Below, in pieces: positions 36,448-44,416 of a DNA stretch of 64,000 bases. Source of the DNA: Paracoccaceae bacterium (GTDB lineage: Bacteria > Pseudomonadota > Alphaproteobacteria > Rhodobacterales > Rhodobacteraceae). How positions within the stretch are numbered: position 1 is the first letter of the stretch; each line of letters starts with the position of its first letter. The notes beneath the pieces were generated by a model. The model was not told the origin of the DNA, ran no database searches, and worked only from the letters and a program-made list of their open reading frames with translations. The stretch is taken from positions 1,385,193 to 1,449,192 of the forward strand of contig JAHRYM010000001.1 in NCBI GenBank assembly GCA_020622085.1, in the 5' to 3' direction. The translations under genes and the position numbers were made by a program.

Positions 36448-37350
36448 CTACTCCGCAGCGATCCGGGCGATGGTGGTCTTCAACACGCGCACGCATTGTT
36501 CCAGCTGGCGCTTGTCGTCCTTGTTCAGGCCTTTCAGCGGCGGGCGCGGCGGGCCTGCGTGGCGGCCCGCCATCTCGACGCCGTGCTTGATGCACTGGAT
36601 GAACTTGCCGCCCTGCTCCAGCACCCGCATCAGGGGCAGCATCGCCGACATGATCCGGCGGCCCTTGGCGAAATCGCCCTCGACCGCGCAGGCCTGGTAA
36701 AGTGCCAGATGTTCGGCCGGCAGGAAGTTCGAGCCGCCGCAGACCCAGCTGCGCGCGCCCCAGGCGAAGAATTCCAGCGCCTGGTCGTCCATGCCGCAGG
36801 ACATCCCGATATGCGGGTAGTCGCGCGCCAGCAGATGCACCCGGTTGATGTCGCCCGAACTTTCCTTGATCGCGCAGAAGTTGGCGGAGCGGCCGACACG
36901 GTCAAGGAACTCCTCGCCCATGCCCACGCCCATGCGGCCGGGGTAGTTATAAAGCATGACCGGCAGATCCGCCGCCCGGTCGATCGCCAGTGCGTTCAGC
37001 GCATTCTCGCGCTCTGTCGGGACCGAATAGGGCGGGCTGCCCACCAGGATCGAATCCGCGCCGATCTTCGCCGCGTGCTCGGCCATGGCGATGCTGTCCT
37101 CGAGCCGGATCGCCACCGTGCCGACCATCAAGGGCACCCGGCCCCGCGTCAGATCGCGCGCAAGGCTCGCCATCTCGAGCCGTTCCGCCATCGACTGGGC
37201 ATAATATTCCCCGGTCGAGCCGCCGTTGATGATGCCATGCACCCCCGCCGCAACCAGATGCTCGACCTGTGCGGCAAAGGCATCACGGTCAATCGACCCG
37301 TCCTCCCGGTGCGGGGTGATGACGGGGGTATGAATGCCCTCGAAGGTCAT
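36448..37350 (-). CDS. Dihydrodipicolinate synthase (DapA)-family lyase/aldolase
   Basis: This 300-residue TIM-barrel class-I lyase carries INGGSTGEYYAQSMAER near the N-terminus. The catalytic tyrosine lies in MLYNYPGRMG and the Schiff-base lysine in CAIKESSGDINR (about residue 168). Synteny with amine/aldehyde genes rather than lysine genes argues against a true DapA. Family members in catabolic operons include hydroxypyrroline-carboxylate deaminase and keto-acid aldolases. Its start overlaps the GntR stop by 4 nt. Confidence 0.85.
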   Translation of the reverse strand: MTFEGIHTPVITPHREDGSIDRDAFAAQVEHLVAAGVHGIINGGSTGEYYAQSMAERLEMASLARDLTRGRVPLMVGTVAIRLEDSIAMAEHAAKIGADSILVGSPPYSVPTERENALNALAIDRAADLPVMLYNYPGRMGVGMGEEFLDRVGRSANFCAIKESSGDINRVHLLARDYPHIGMSCGMDDQALEFFAWGARSWVCGGSNFLPAEHLALYQACAVEGDFAKGRRIMSAMLPLMRVLEQGGKFIQCIKHGVEMAGRHAGPPRPPLKGLNKDDKRQLEQCVRVLKTTIARIAAE

Positions 37351-38069
37351 GTGGCTCCTCGCTGTTCGGCTACGCCCGGCGCCCGGCCAAGCGGCATCGT
37401 GATGCTCTCAGGGGTGACAAAACTCTCGATCTGACCCCGCGACAATTCCCAATGCGAAACCGCAAGAACAGAAACCGCATCCGCATCACCGGCCTCGATC
37501 AGGGCGATGAAGTCGTCGTGCTGGTTCGCGGCGGTGGCCGAGACGCAGGCCATCGCCTCCTTGCGCGGATCGTAGAAGGTCATCCCGATGCGGGTGTGGT
37601 CGATCAAGAGCCGCCGCAGCGAGGGTGTCAGGTATTCGTTGTCGGCCATCTCGCCGATGATCGAATGGAACCGCTCGTTGCCCAGCGCGCGTTCGCCGGC
37701 ATCGCCCGACCGGATCGCCTGCCGGAAGGCCCACTGGCATTCCTTCAGCCGCGTGATCTGCGCGGGCGTGGCATGCTGGGCCGCCAGCCTTGAGATGGCG
37801 GCATAGATCATCGGCGCGGCGACGAAGAAATTCCTGAGCGTCTTGTGGGTCATGGGCGCGACCTGTGCGCCGCGGTTTTCATGCAGCACGACATAGCCTT
37901 CGCCCGCGATCTGGCGCAGAACCTCGCGCAGGGGCGGGCGGGAAATGCCGTAATGATCGGCAAGTTCGACCTCGTCCAGATAACTGCCCGGCGCAAGGCA
38001 CTCGGTCAGGATCCGGCGGCGAAGGTCATCCGCGCAAAGGCTCTTCTTGCTTCTGGATTCTTTTTCCAA
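37347..38069 (-). CDS. GntR-family (FadR/FCD-type) transcriptional regulator
   Basis: This 240-residue regulator has a winged helix-turn-helix (about residues 12-72; ELADHYGISRPPLREVLRQIAGEGYV, in segments). An FCD ligand domain follows with the metal-site histidines (NERFHSIIGEMADN, IDHTRIGM, HWELSRG). The start appears to be TTG 38069 with GGGAG 7 nt upstream. It heads the operon with the DapA-like, aldehyde dehydrogenase, P5CR-like and DAO genes and probably autoregulates it. Confidence 0.88.
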   Translation of the reverse strand: MEKESRSKKSLCADDLRRRILTECLAPGSYLDEVELADHYGISRPPLREVLRQIAGEGYVVLHENRGAQVAPMTHKTLRNFFVAAPMIYAAISRLAAQHATPAQITRLKECQWAFRQAIRSGDAGERALGNERFHSIIGEMADNEYLTPSLRRLLIDHTRIGMTFYDPRKEAMACVSATAANQHDDFIALIEAGDADAVSVLAVSHWELSRGQIESFVTPESITMPLGRAPGVAEQRGAT

Positions 38070-38275
38070 TGGGTTCTCCCCCCCCCGTCAAAGCGGTGTT
38101 TTCCACCTGATTCAGGGTTTGTGGGTGCCATGCTGATCTATAAAATACATATTGTCTACTGAAAAGAATCATGCAAGCTGCCAACTTGACGGGGAAGGGG
38201 ACAGGCCGGCAAGGCAAGCGCCCGGAAAGAGGATATTATCCGCTGCGAAGCAATCGGGAAAATTTTCGGCGACGG

Positions 38276-38380
38276 GTCACGCCAGGCGATGGTGGCCCCT
38301 TGCCGCGCGGGGGCTGTCGAATGCCGAAATCGGCAAAAGGAGCGTTTGCATCCCCGGCGTGCGGGGCGCATCCTTTGGTC
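38276..38380 (+). pseudogene. Degenerate LuxR-type HTH fragment
   Basis: One frame reads VTPGDGGPL, the next ARGLSNAEIGKR and the first again AFASPACGAHPL. Together they mimic the LuxR/GerE pattern TPREREVL-ARGLSNAEIGKRLF-SPATVRAHL, interrupted by two frame changes. This looks like a decayed response-regulator end. The match is short and could be coincidental. Confidence 0.35.
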
Positions 38381-38431
38381 AGGGGCGCGGCGCGATCTGC
38401 TGCAATCCGGGGCGCCGTGGGGTTTGGGGAA

Positions 38432-38474
38432 ACGGCACTGGATCTGCCGCATCAACCGGCAGATCCAGTGCCGT
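38432..38474. repeat. Perfect 18-bp inverted repeat with 7-nt loop
   Basis: ACGGCACTGGATCTGCCG (38432-38449) and its exact reverse complement (38457-38474) flank CATCAAC. There is no T-tract on either side. It lies about 250 bp upstream of the GlxA-type gene. It could be a hairpin, a regulator site or a remnant of a palindromic element. Confidence 0.85.
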
Positions 38475-38722
38475 GCCCTCGTTGCGGGACAGATGGCCGG
38501 CATAGGAACTGCAAGTCTCCTTGGCCCCTTGCCCGTTCCACCACTTCCGGGCCACCGGCCCGGGTCCGCCGTTCCGGGCGCCAGAGCGAAAAGGCGCGTG
38601 CCGGCGCGCCCGGATCACGGAAAGGATGATGGCCCGATCTTCCCCGGGGCAGGCGTGCGCATGGATCGCGCGCGGATGGAGCCCCGGGCCGCTTGTCCCC
38701 AACCCGCCGCCTCAGGTGCCCA

Positions 38723-39673
38723 GTGACACAGACGACCCACTTCGCCTTCCTGCTCCTGCCCGAGTTTTCGCATCTGGCGTTTTCCTGTGCGCTCGAACCC
38801 TTGCGGATTGCCAATCTCGTCTCGGGGAAAGATCTCTACAGATGGTCGCTCATCAGCATCGATGGCGAGACGGCCACCTGTTCGAACGGATCGGTGACGC
38901 TGGTTCAGGGGGGGCTTGTGCCGCAGCGCCATGTCGACCGGTTGTTCCTGATTTCCGGGATCAATGTCCAGAACCATGTGACGCCCGAGGTTCTCAGGTT
39001 CCTGCGCCGCGAGCGGGCGGGCGGCACGGCGCTGGGGGCGATCTGCTCGGGCGCCTATGTGTTGGCGAAGGCGGGGTTCCTTGACGGCGTGGATACCGCG
39101 ATTCACTGGGAATACCATGACCTGTTCGTTGAGGAATTTCCCGAAGTGGCGCTGGTGCGAAATGTCTTCGTGGCCAGGGAACGGATCATCACCGCCTCGG
39201 GCGGCACGGCGGCGGCCGACCTGATGCTGCACCTGATCGGGGCCGCACATGGCCATGCGCTGGCTACTGCGGTGGCCGACCAGATGGTATACAATGCCGT
39301 CCGCGAAGGTTCGGCGGCGCAACGCGTGTCGCTGCAATCACGCCACGGCATGCGCAATGCGCGGATGGTCCGGGCGATCGCGCTGATGGAGGAAAACATC
39401 GAGGATCCGGTGTCGCCCGCCGATATCGCCGATGAGCTTGGCATATCGACCCGGCAGCTGGAGCGGCTTTTCGGTCGCTACCTCAATTCGACTCCCAAGC
39501 ATTACTTCATGGAAATGCGGTTGCAGCGGGCGCGCAACCTGCTGGTGCAAAGCGAACGCTCGATCACGGAAATCGCCATGGCCTGCGGGTTCAAGTCGAA
39601 CTCGCATTTCTCCAAGGTGTTCCGCGCCCATTTCGGCACTTCGCCTGTCTCGCATCGCACGAAGCTGGGCTGA
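38723..39673 (+). CDS. GlxA-family AraC-type transcriptional regulator
   Basis: This 316-residue regulator has an N-terminal DJ-1/PfpI-like domain (about 1-180; [19 protein letters not shown] at the nucleophile elbow). A C-terminal AraC double helix-turn-helix follows (about 215-310; [19 protein letters not shown] and [25 protein letters not shown]). I prefer GTG 38723; a TTG at 38693 would add ten residues without a clear ribosome site. GlxA-type regulators often control carnitine, glycine-betaine or arginine use. Here it precedes a glutaminase and an ABC importer. Confidence 0.88.
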   Translation: MTQTTHFAFLLLPEFSHLAFSCALEPLRIANLVSGKDLYRWSLISIDGETATCSNGSVTLVQGGLVPQRHVDRLFLISGINVQNHVTPEVLRFLRRERAGGTALGAICSGAYVLAKAGFLDGVDTAIHWEYHDLFVEEFPEVALVRNVFVARERIITASGGTAAADLMLHLIGAAHGHALATAVADQMVYNAVREGSAAQRVSLQSRHGMRNARMVRAIALMEENIEDPVSPADIADELGISTRQLERLFGRYLNSTPKHYFMEMRLQRARNLLVQSERSITEIAMACGFKSNSHFSKVFRAHFGTSPVSHRTKLG

Positions 39674-39885
39674 GACCGGGCAGCGAAGGCTGGGTATCGC
39701 AGGGAACGGGGCGGCGCGGGGGGGCGGCGCGGGGGCCAGTTCATGGTGGACCGGGCGGGCCTGCCGGCCTAAGCTTTGCTGCGCAGGGCGTCGGCAAGTG
39801 GTGCCGGCGCGAAGGCGAAGGGGCAAGGGCCATTTCCGAGTCTGGGCCGCCGCTGGCGGAGATCATCGAGAGGATCGGGGCCGGG

Positions 39886-40758
39886 ATGGCCGCCCGCGAC
39901 CTGCGCGGCGAGGTCGCAGCCTATATCCCCGAGCTTGCCCGTGTCGATCCGCGCCAGTTCGGCATGGCGGTGGTGCTGGCCGACGGGCGCGAATTTGCGA
40001 CCGGCGATGCCGATGTGCCTTTTTCGATCCAGTCCATTTCCAAGGTTTTCATGCTGGCGCTGGCACTGGGAAAGCTGGGCGACACGCTCTGGAACCGGGT
40101 CGGGCGGGAACCGTCCGGGCAGGCGTTCAACTCGATCCTGCAACTGGAAAGCGAACGGGGCCGGCCGCGCAATCCCTTCATCAACGCTGGCGCCATCGTC
40201 ACCACCGATGCGGTGCTGGATGGCAGCACCCCGCGCGAGGCGCTCGGGTCGCTTTTGCGTTTCATCCGCGAGGCGGCCGAGGACGACCGCATCCACATCA
40301 ACGAGGCGGTTGCGCGGTCGGAACGCGCGACGGGGCACCTGAACTATGCGCTGGCGCATTTCATGCATGCCCACGGCAACCTGCGCCATGACCCGGACCT
40401 GAGCCTGGGCACCTATTTCCACCAATGCGCGGTGGAAATGACCTGCCGGCAACTTGCCCGGTCGGGGCGGTTCCTGATGAACGCCCCGGGAGCGCCGCGG
40501 CTGGTGTCGGCGGTGCGGGTGCGGCGGATCAACGCCTTGATGCTGACCTGCGGGCATTACGACGCCTCGGGCGATTTCGCCTATCGGGTGGGCCTGCCGG
40601 GTAAAAGCGGTGTGGGCGGTGGCATCCTTGCCATCGCGCCGGGCCGCGCCTCGATCGCCGCCTGGTCGCCGGGGCTGTCGCGGCAGGGCAATTCGCTGCT
40701 TGGGACCGAAGCGATCGAGATGCTGGCCCGACAAACCGGCTGGTCGATCTTCGGCTGA
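39886..40758 (+). CDS. glsA: Glutaminase GlsA
   Basis: Glutaminase hydrolyses glutamine to glutamate and ammonia. The protein has the serine-hydrolase motif [12 protein letters not shown] (Ser-x-x-Lys). It also has [42 protein letters not shown] and [18 protein letters not shown] 39886 gives 290 residues. The in-frame sequence before it ([13 protein letters not shown], 39847-39885) also aligns with the family N-terminus. No ATG/GTG/TTG exists upstream, so initiation may occur at a rare codon such as ATT 39832. It is convergent with the XRE-cupin gene, 7 nt apart. Confidence 0.9.
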   Translation: MAARDLRGEVAAYIPELARVDPRQFGMAVVLADGREFATGDADVPFSIQSISKVFMLALALGKLGDTLWNRVGREPSGQAFNSILQLESERGRPRNPFINAGAIVTTDAVLDGSTPREALGSLLRFIREAAEDDRIHINEAVARSERATGHLNYALAHFMHAHGNLRHDPDLSLGTYFHQCAVEMTCRQLARSGRFLMNAPGAPRLVSAVRVRRINALMLTCGHYDASGDFAYRVGLPGKSGVGGGILAIAPGRASIAAWSPGLSRQGNSLLGTEAIEMLARQTGWSIFG

Positions 40759-40765
40759 AGCGCGA

Positions 40766-41395
40766 CTATCCCCGGCGCGGCCGGAAAGCATCCAGTTCCG
40801 GCCCCGAGGCGGTGGGCGGCGACACGATCCACTGGACAATGGCGACACCTGCGCCGCAGTTCACCGTCCGGTGCGGCGTGGAGGAGGCGTATTCGATGCA
40901 ATCGCCCTCGGCCAGCCGGTGCATCTCTGGCCCCAGGTGCAGTTCGATGTCGCCGGCGATGACGAACAGCATCTCGTGGCTGTCGCCATGGGTATATTGT
41001 TCCGGGCCTGTCGAGCCGCCGATGTCGAATTCGCCGACGAAGACCTCGAAATCATGGATCGGCCGCTGCGAAAGCATCGTCTTGCGATAGCCCGAGGCGG
41101 CGGGCCAGGCGGGGCGCTCGGCCTTGCGCAGCACGCGGTGGGTCGAGCCGGGCCTGTCGTCGAACAGATCGGCGATCGAGATCGTCAGCGCGTTGGCGAT
41201 CCGCATCAGGGTCGAAGTCGTGGCCCCCGTCGCCCCGCGTTCAAGCTGGCTGAGGAACGAAGCCGTGGTGCCCGACATCTCGCCCAGTTGCCGCAAGGAC
41301 AGCCGGCGGGCCTGCCGGAACCGCTTGACGCGCCGGGCCAGCGTGGCGCGTTCGGGGGCGCCATCGTCGGTACTGCCTGGGTCCAGGTCCTGCAT
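40766..41395 (-). CDS. XRE-family regulator with C-terminal cupin domain (PuuR-like)
   Basis: This 209-residue protein has an N-terminal XRE helix-turn-helix (about 18-75; LSLRQLGEMSGTTASFLSQLERG) and a cupin sensor domain (about 125-195; EQYTHGDSHEMLFVIAGDIELHLG). PuuR and related polyamine or amino-acid sensors have this architecture. ATG 41395 follows CAGGAG. It is divergent from the ABC importer and likely controls it, perhaps through the palindrome at 41473-41490. Confidence 0.88.
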   Translation of the reverse strand: MQDLDPGSTDDGAPERATLARRVKRFRQARRLSLRQLGEMSGTTASFLSQLERGATGATTSTLMRIANALTISIADLFDDRPGSTHRVLRKAERPAWPAASGYRKTMLSQRPIHDFEVFVGEFDIGGSTGPEQYTHGDSHEMLFVIAGDIELHLGPEMHRLAEGDCIEYASSTPHRTVNCGAGVAIVQWIVSPPTASGPELDAFRPRRG

Positions 41396-41472
41396 CTCGC
41401 GCTCCTGCCGGGCGGGTCGCCCGAAAGCCGGGCATTGCTGCTGTGCGCCCACCCGTCAACCCTGCAACGATC

Positions 41473-41490
41473 ACTTGATACGAATCAAGT
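41473..41490. promoter_or_regulatory. 18-bp palindrome matching an FNR/FixK box
   Basis: ACTTGAT-ACGA-ATCAAGT is a perfect palindrome containing TTGAT-N4-ATCAA, the textbook FNR/FixK-type site. It lies 77 bp before the XRE-cupin start and 114 bp before the importer start. It could serve oxygen control or be the operator of the XRE-cupin regulator itself. Confidence 0.65.
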
Positions 41491-41604
41491 CACACTTTAC
41501 GCTTTGTGAAGCGCCTTGAACCCGGGGGCATGGCCGGGGTGGGGCTTTCAATGAAGAAGAACACGCGCCGCCGACAGGGCGCGGTCCAACCCAGGGAGAT
41601 TTCG

Positions 41605-42678
41605 ATGAAACAGTTCGCAAGGGCCACGCTCGGGGCCGGCATCCTGATCTGCACCGGCCTCGCCGCGCAGGCGCAGACCGCCCCGGTGGCGGGCGAGGTG
41701 GCCCAAGGCTCGCTCAGCGGCAAGACGCTGACCTTCGTTTCCTACGGCGGCATCTACCAGGACGGGCAGATCGCCTCGCTTCAGGATTTCGTCACGAAAT
41801 CGGGCGTGACCCTGCTGTCGGACGGACCGACCGAAGTGGCGAAAATCCAGGCGCAGGTGGAATCGGGCGACGTGCAGTGGGACGTGGTCGATACCGGCAC
41901 GCTGACGCCTTATGTCTACTGCGGCAAGCTGTTCCAGAAGCTGGATTTTTCGAAGATCGACATCGCGAACATCCCCGAAGGCCAGGTCGGCGACTGTTCG
42001 GTTCCGGCGATGAACTATGGCGAAGTGCTGATGTATCGGAAAGGAGCCTATGGCGACAACCCGCCGACAGGCTGGGCCGATTTCTTCGATACCGAGAAAT
42101 TCCCCGGCACCCGCGCCATGCCCGGCGATTCCGAACCCGACACGACGCTGATCGAGCTGGCGTTGCTGGCCGACGGGGTGGAAAAGGACAAGCTGTTCCC
42201 GGCCGACGTGGACCGGGCGCTGAACAAGTTCCGTGCGCTGGGTGATGACCTGATCTTCTGGAAGACCGGCGCGGAATCGCAGCAACTGATGGAAGCGGGC
42301 GAGGCCGACATGGTCATCGCCTGGTCGGGCCGGGCGATGGGCGCGCAGAAGAACGGGGCCGATTACGCGCCCGTCTGGCAGGACTGGATCGTGGTCAAGG
42401 ACCAGCTGACGATTCCGGTCGGCGTCAAGGATCCCGATGCCGCCTATGCGCTGATCAACTACGCCATCGGCAAGCAGGCGCAGGAGATCATGACCGAAAA
42501 GACCTCCTATTCGCCGATCCACAAGGACGCGCAGCCGAAAGTGGACGAGCTGGTGGCAAGCTGGCTGACCAATACGCCCGAAAAGATCGCGCTCGGCTAT
42601 CAGCAGAACATCCAGTATTGGGTGGACAACTACGCCGACGTGGAAACCAAGTGGGGCGAGTTCATCGCCGGCAACTGA
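41605..42678 (+). CDS. ABC transporter substrate-binding protein (PotD/spermidine-putrescine type)
   Basis: This 357-residue periplasmic binding protein has a signal peptide (MKQFARATLGAGILICTGLAAQA) with cleavage near residue 23. The mature protein shows TLTFVSYGGIYQDGQ, WDVVDTGTL, NYGEVLMYRKGAYG, WADFFDTEKFPGTRAM and WSGRAMGAQKNG, typical of family-1 polyamine/amine binding proteins. ATG 41605 follows AGGGAG. A hairpin separates it from the permease genes, probably to favour its own expression. The ligand is unknown. Confidence 0.9.
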   Translation: MKQFARATLGAGILICTGLAAQAQTAPVAGEVAQGSLSGKTLTFVSYGGIYQDGQIASLQDFVTKSGVTLLSDGPTEVAKIQAQVESGDVQWDVVDTGTLTPYVYCGKLFQKLDFSKIDIANIPEGQVGDCSVPAMNYGEVLMYRKGAYGDNPPTGWADFFDTEKFPGTRAMPGDSEPDTTLIELALLADGVEKDKLFPADVDRALNKFRALGDDLIFWKTGAESQQLMEAGEADMVIAWSGRAMGAQKNGADYAPVWQDWIVVKDQLTIPVGVKDPDAAYALINYAIGKQAQEIMTEKTSYSPIHKDAQPKVDELVASWLTNTPEKIALGYQQNIQYWVDNYADVETKWGEFIAGN

Positions 42679-42700
42679 CCGGAGAACACGCGATCGAACT

Positions 42701-42732
42701 GCACCGGGGCCGATATTCCATGGCCCCGGTGC
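42701..42732 (+). terminator. Intercistronic hairpin after the binding-protein gene
   Basis: A perfect 11-bp stem (GCACCGGGGCC / GGCCCCGGTGC) with a 10-nt loop lies 22 nt after the stop. There is no T-tract. Such hairpins after binding-protein genes usually stabilise the upstream message or partly end transcription, lowering permease expression. Confidence 0.65.
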
Positions 42733-42789
42733 CCGACGCCGCCCCCGCACCCGACCCCGTGCGGCAAATCCTGACGTGGACATTGATGG

Positions 42790-43632
42790 ATGCGTGATTT
42801 CTTCTCGCCCGGGCGCAACTCTTTCTGGCTTGTCCTGCCGGCGCTGCTGCTTTTGCTGGTGGCGCTGGGATACCCGCTGGCGCAGGTCGTGCTGCGCAGC
42901 TTCACCGATCCCGAGCCGGGGGTGGGCAACTATGTCTGGTTCTTCAGCCGCCCGGTGAACCTTGCGGTGTTCCAGCGCACCTTCGTCGTGGCGGGCTGGG
43001 TGACGGTGCTGTGCGTCGTGCTGGCCTATCCCTATGCCTGGCTGATGACTTCGGTCGGGCCGAACATGCGGGTTCTGCTGGTCCTGTGCGTGCTGGTGCC
43101 GTTCTGGGTCTCGGGCGTGGTGCGGACGCTGGCCTGGGTGATCCTCTTGCAGGACTCGGGCGTCATCAACCGGATGATCATGGCGATGGGGTTCGAAAAG
43201 ATCCGCCTGATCCGCACCCAGACGGGGGTGATCATCGGCATGACCCAGGTGCTTTTGCCCTTCATGGTGATGCCGCTTTACGCGGTGATGCGCGGGATCG
43301 ACCTGCGGCTGGTGCAGGCGGCGCGCAGCCTTGGGGCGCGGCCGATGCTTGCCTTCCTGCAGATCTACCTGCCGCTGTCGCTGCCCGGAGTCTTCGGCGG
43401 CGCGATCATCGTCTTCATCCTTGGCCTTGGCTTCTACATCACGCCCGCGCTTCTGGGGGGGCCGCGCGCCACCATGCTGTCGACGCTCGCGCAGCAACAG
43501 GTGCTGCAACAGCTCAACTGGGGGCAGGGTGGCGCGATGGGGGTGATCCTGCTGGTGGCCACGCTTGTGCTGCTGGCGTTCGCCGGCCGCTTTGCGCGGC
43601 GGCGCTACCAGATGGGGGCGGGCGGCAAATGA
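42790..43632 (+). CDS. ABC transporter permease (PotB-like)
   Basis: This 280-residue inner-membrane permease has about six hydrophobic segments. Its EAA coupling loop reads AARSLGARPMLAFLQIYLPLSLPG (about 178-201, in segments), as in PotB. ATG 42790 lies 111 nt after the binding-protein gene. It overlaps the second permease by 4 nt, and the pair should form the heterodimeric channel. Confidence 0.92.
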   Translation: MRDFFSPGRNSFWLVLPALLLLLVALGYPLAQVVLRSFTDPEPGVGNYVWFFSRPVNLAVFQRTFVVAGWVTVLCVVLAYPYAWLMTSVGPNMRVLLVLCVLVPFWVSGVVRTLAWVILLQDSGVINRMIMAMGFEKIRLIRTQTGVIIGMTQVLLPFMVMPLYAVMRGIDLRLVQAARSLGARPMLAFLQIYLPLSLPGVFGGAIIVFILGLGFYITPALLGGPRATMLSTLAQQQVLQQLNWGQGGAMGVILLVATLVLLAFAGRFARRRYQMGAGGK

Positions 43633-44414
43633 ACCTGTTCACCCGCCTGTCGATCTGGCTGTTCTGCGCCGCCGTCGCCGTCTGGCTGGTGGCGCCGACA
43701 CTGGTGATCGTTCCGATTTCCTTCGCGCAGAAGAAATCGCTGGCCTTTCCACCTGACGGATTTTCGCTGCAATGGTATGCGAACCTGTTCCAGAACCCGG
43801 AATGGTCCCGCAGCATCATCAGTTCGCTGAAGGTTGCTGTCATTGTTGCAGCGGTGGCAACTATCATCGGCACCGTCGCCGCATTGGGGCTGGAGCGGAT
43901 GAAGGCCCGCCCCGCCGGACTGGTGCGCGCCATCCTCATCACGCCGATGATCGTGCCGGGCGTCGTCATGGCGATCGGCATCTATGCCGTCTATCTGGAC
44001 CATCAGCTTGTCGGCACGCTGACGGGCTATGTGCTGGCGCATTCGATGCTGGCGATTCCCTTCGTGGTGATCGCGGTCGGGGCCAGCCTGTCGGTGTTTG
44101 ACGCCCGCCTTGAAACCGCAGCCGCCAGCCTGGGCGCCTCGCGGTTGGCGACCTTCTTCACCATCACCTTGCCGCTGATCGCGCCGGGGATCCTGTCGGG
44201 GCTGCTGTTCGCCTTCGTCACCTCGTTCGACGAGGTGATCGTGGCGCTCTTCATCAACAGCCCGGCGATGAAGACCCTGCCGGTGCAGATCTACGCCAGC
44301 ATGACCCGCGATTCCGATCCCACGGTCGCCGCCGTCGGCACGCTGATGTTCGCGGCCACCACCATCATCATCGCGGCCGGGCTGTGGTTCGGCACCAGAC
44401 GGAGACGTTCCTGA
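43629..44414 (+). CDS. ABC transporter permease (PotC-like)
   Basis: This 261-residue permease has six hydrophobic segments. The PotC-type features are an FPPDGFSLQWYANLF periplasmic entry, the EAA loop AAASLGASRLATFFTITLPL and FAFVTSFDEVIVALF. ATG 43629 overlaps the first permease stop (ATGA), which rejects the long upstream extension of the frame. It is followed by the ATPase gene. Confidence 0.92.
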   Translation: MNLFTRLSIWLFCAAVAVWLVAPTLVIVPISFAQKKSLAFPPDGFSLQWYANLFQNPEWSRSIISSLKVAVIVAAVATIIGTVAALGLERMKARPAGLVRAILITPMIVPGVVMAIGIYAVYLDHQLVGTLTGYVLAHSMLAIPFVVIAVGASLSVFDARLETAAASLGASRLATFFTITLPLIAPGILSGLLFAFVTSFDEVIVALFINSPAMKTLPVQIYASMTRDSDPTVAAVGTLMFAATTIIIAAGLWFGTRRRRS

Positions 44415-44416
44415 CC

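Larger units (their letters stand above)
38070..38722. other. 650-bp divergent intergenic region
   Basis: This gap separates the GntR gene (minus) from the GlxA-type gene (plus). Its left end (38130-38165) is an unusually AT-rich stretch (CTATAAAATACATATTGTCTAC), a likely promoter/operator zone for the GntR operon. The middle holds a degenerate LuxR-type helix-turn-helix and an 18-bp perfect inverted repeat, listed separately. No intact gene is convincing on either strand. Confidence 0.6.

Noticed and set aside
36448..37350. True dihydrodipicolinate synthase (lysine pathway DapA)
   Set aside because: It is coupled to a GntR regulator and aldehyde/amine genes rather than lysine genes, so only the family call is kept.
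38171..38629. Possible 150-residue protein in the GntR-GlxA gap
   Set aside because: It is Arg/Gly-rich without motifs, and an 18-bp palindrome and a frame-broken HTH run through it. It is more likely non-coding or decayed.
41548..43509. Long minus-strand open frame opposite the ABC binding-protein and permease genes
   Set aside because: The composition is His/Arg/Gln-rich and repeat-like with no recognisable domain, while the plus strand encodes clear ABC proteins.
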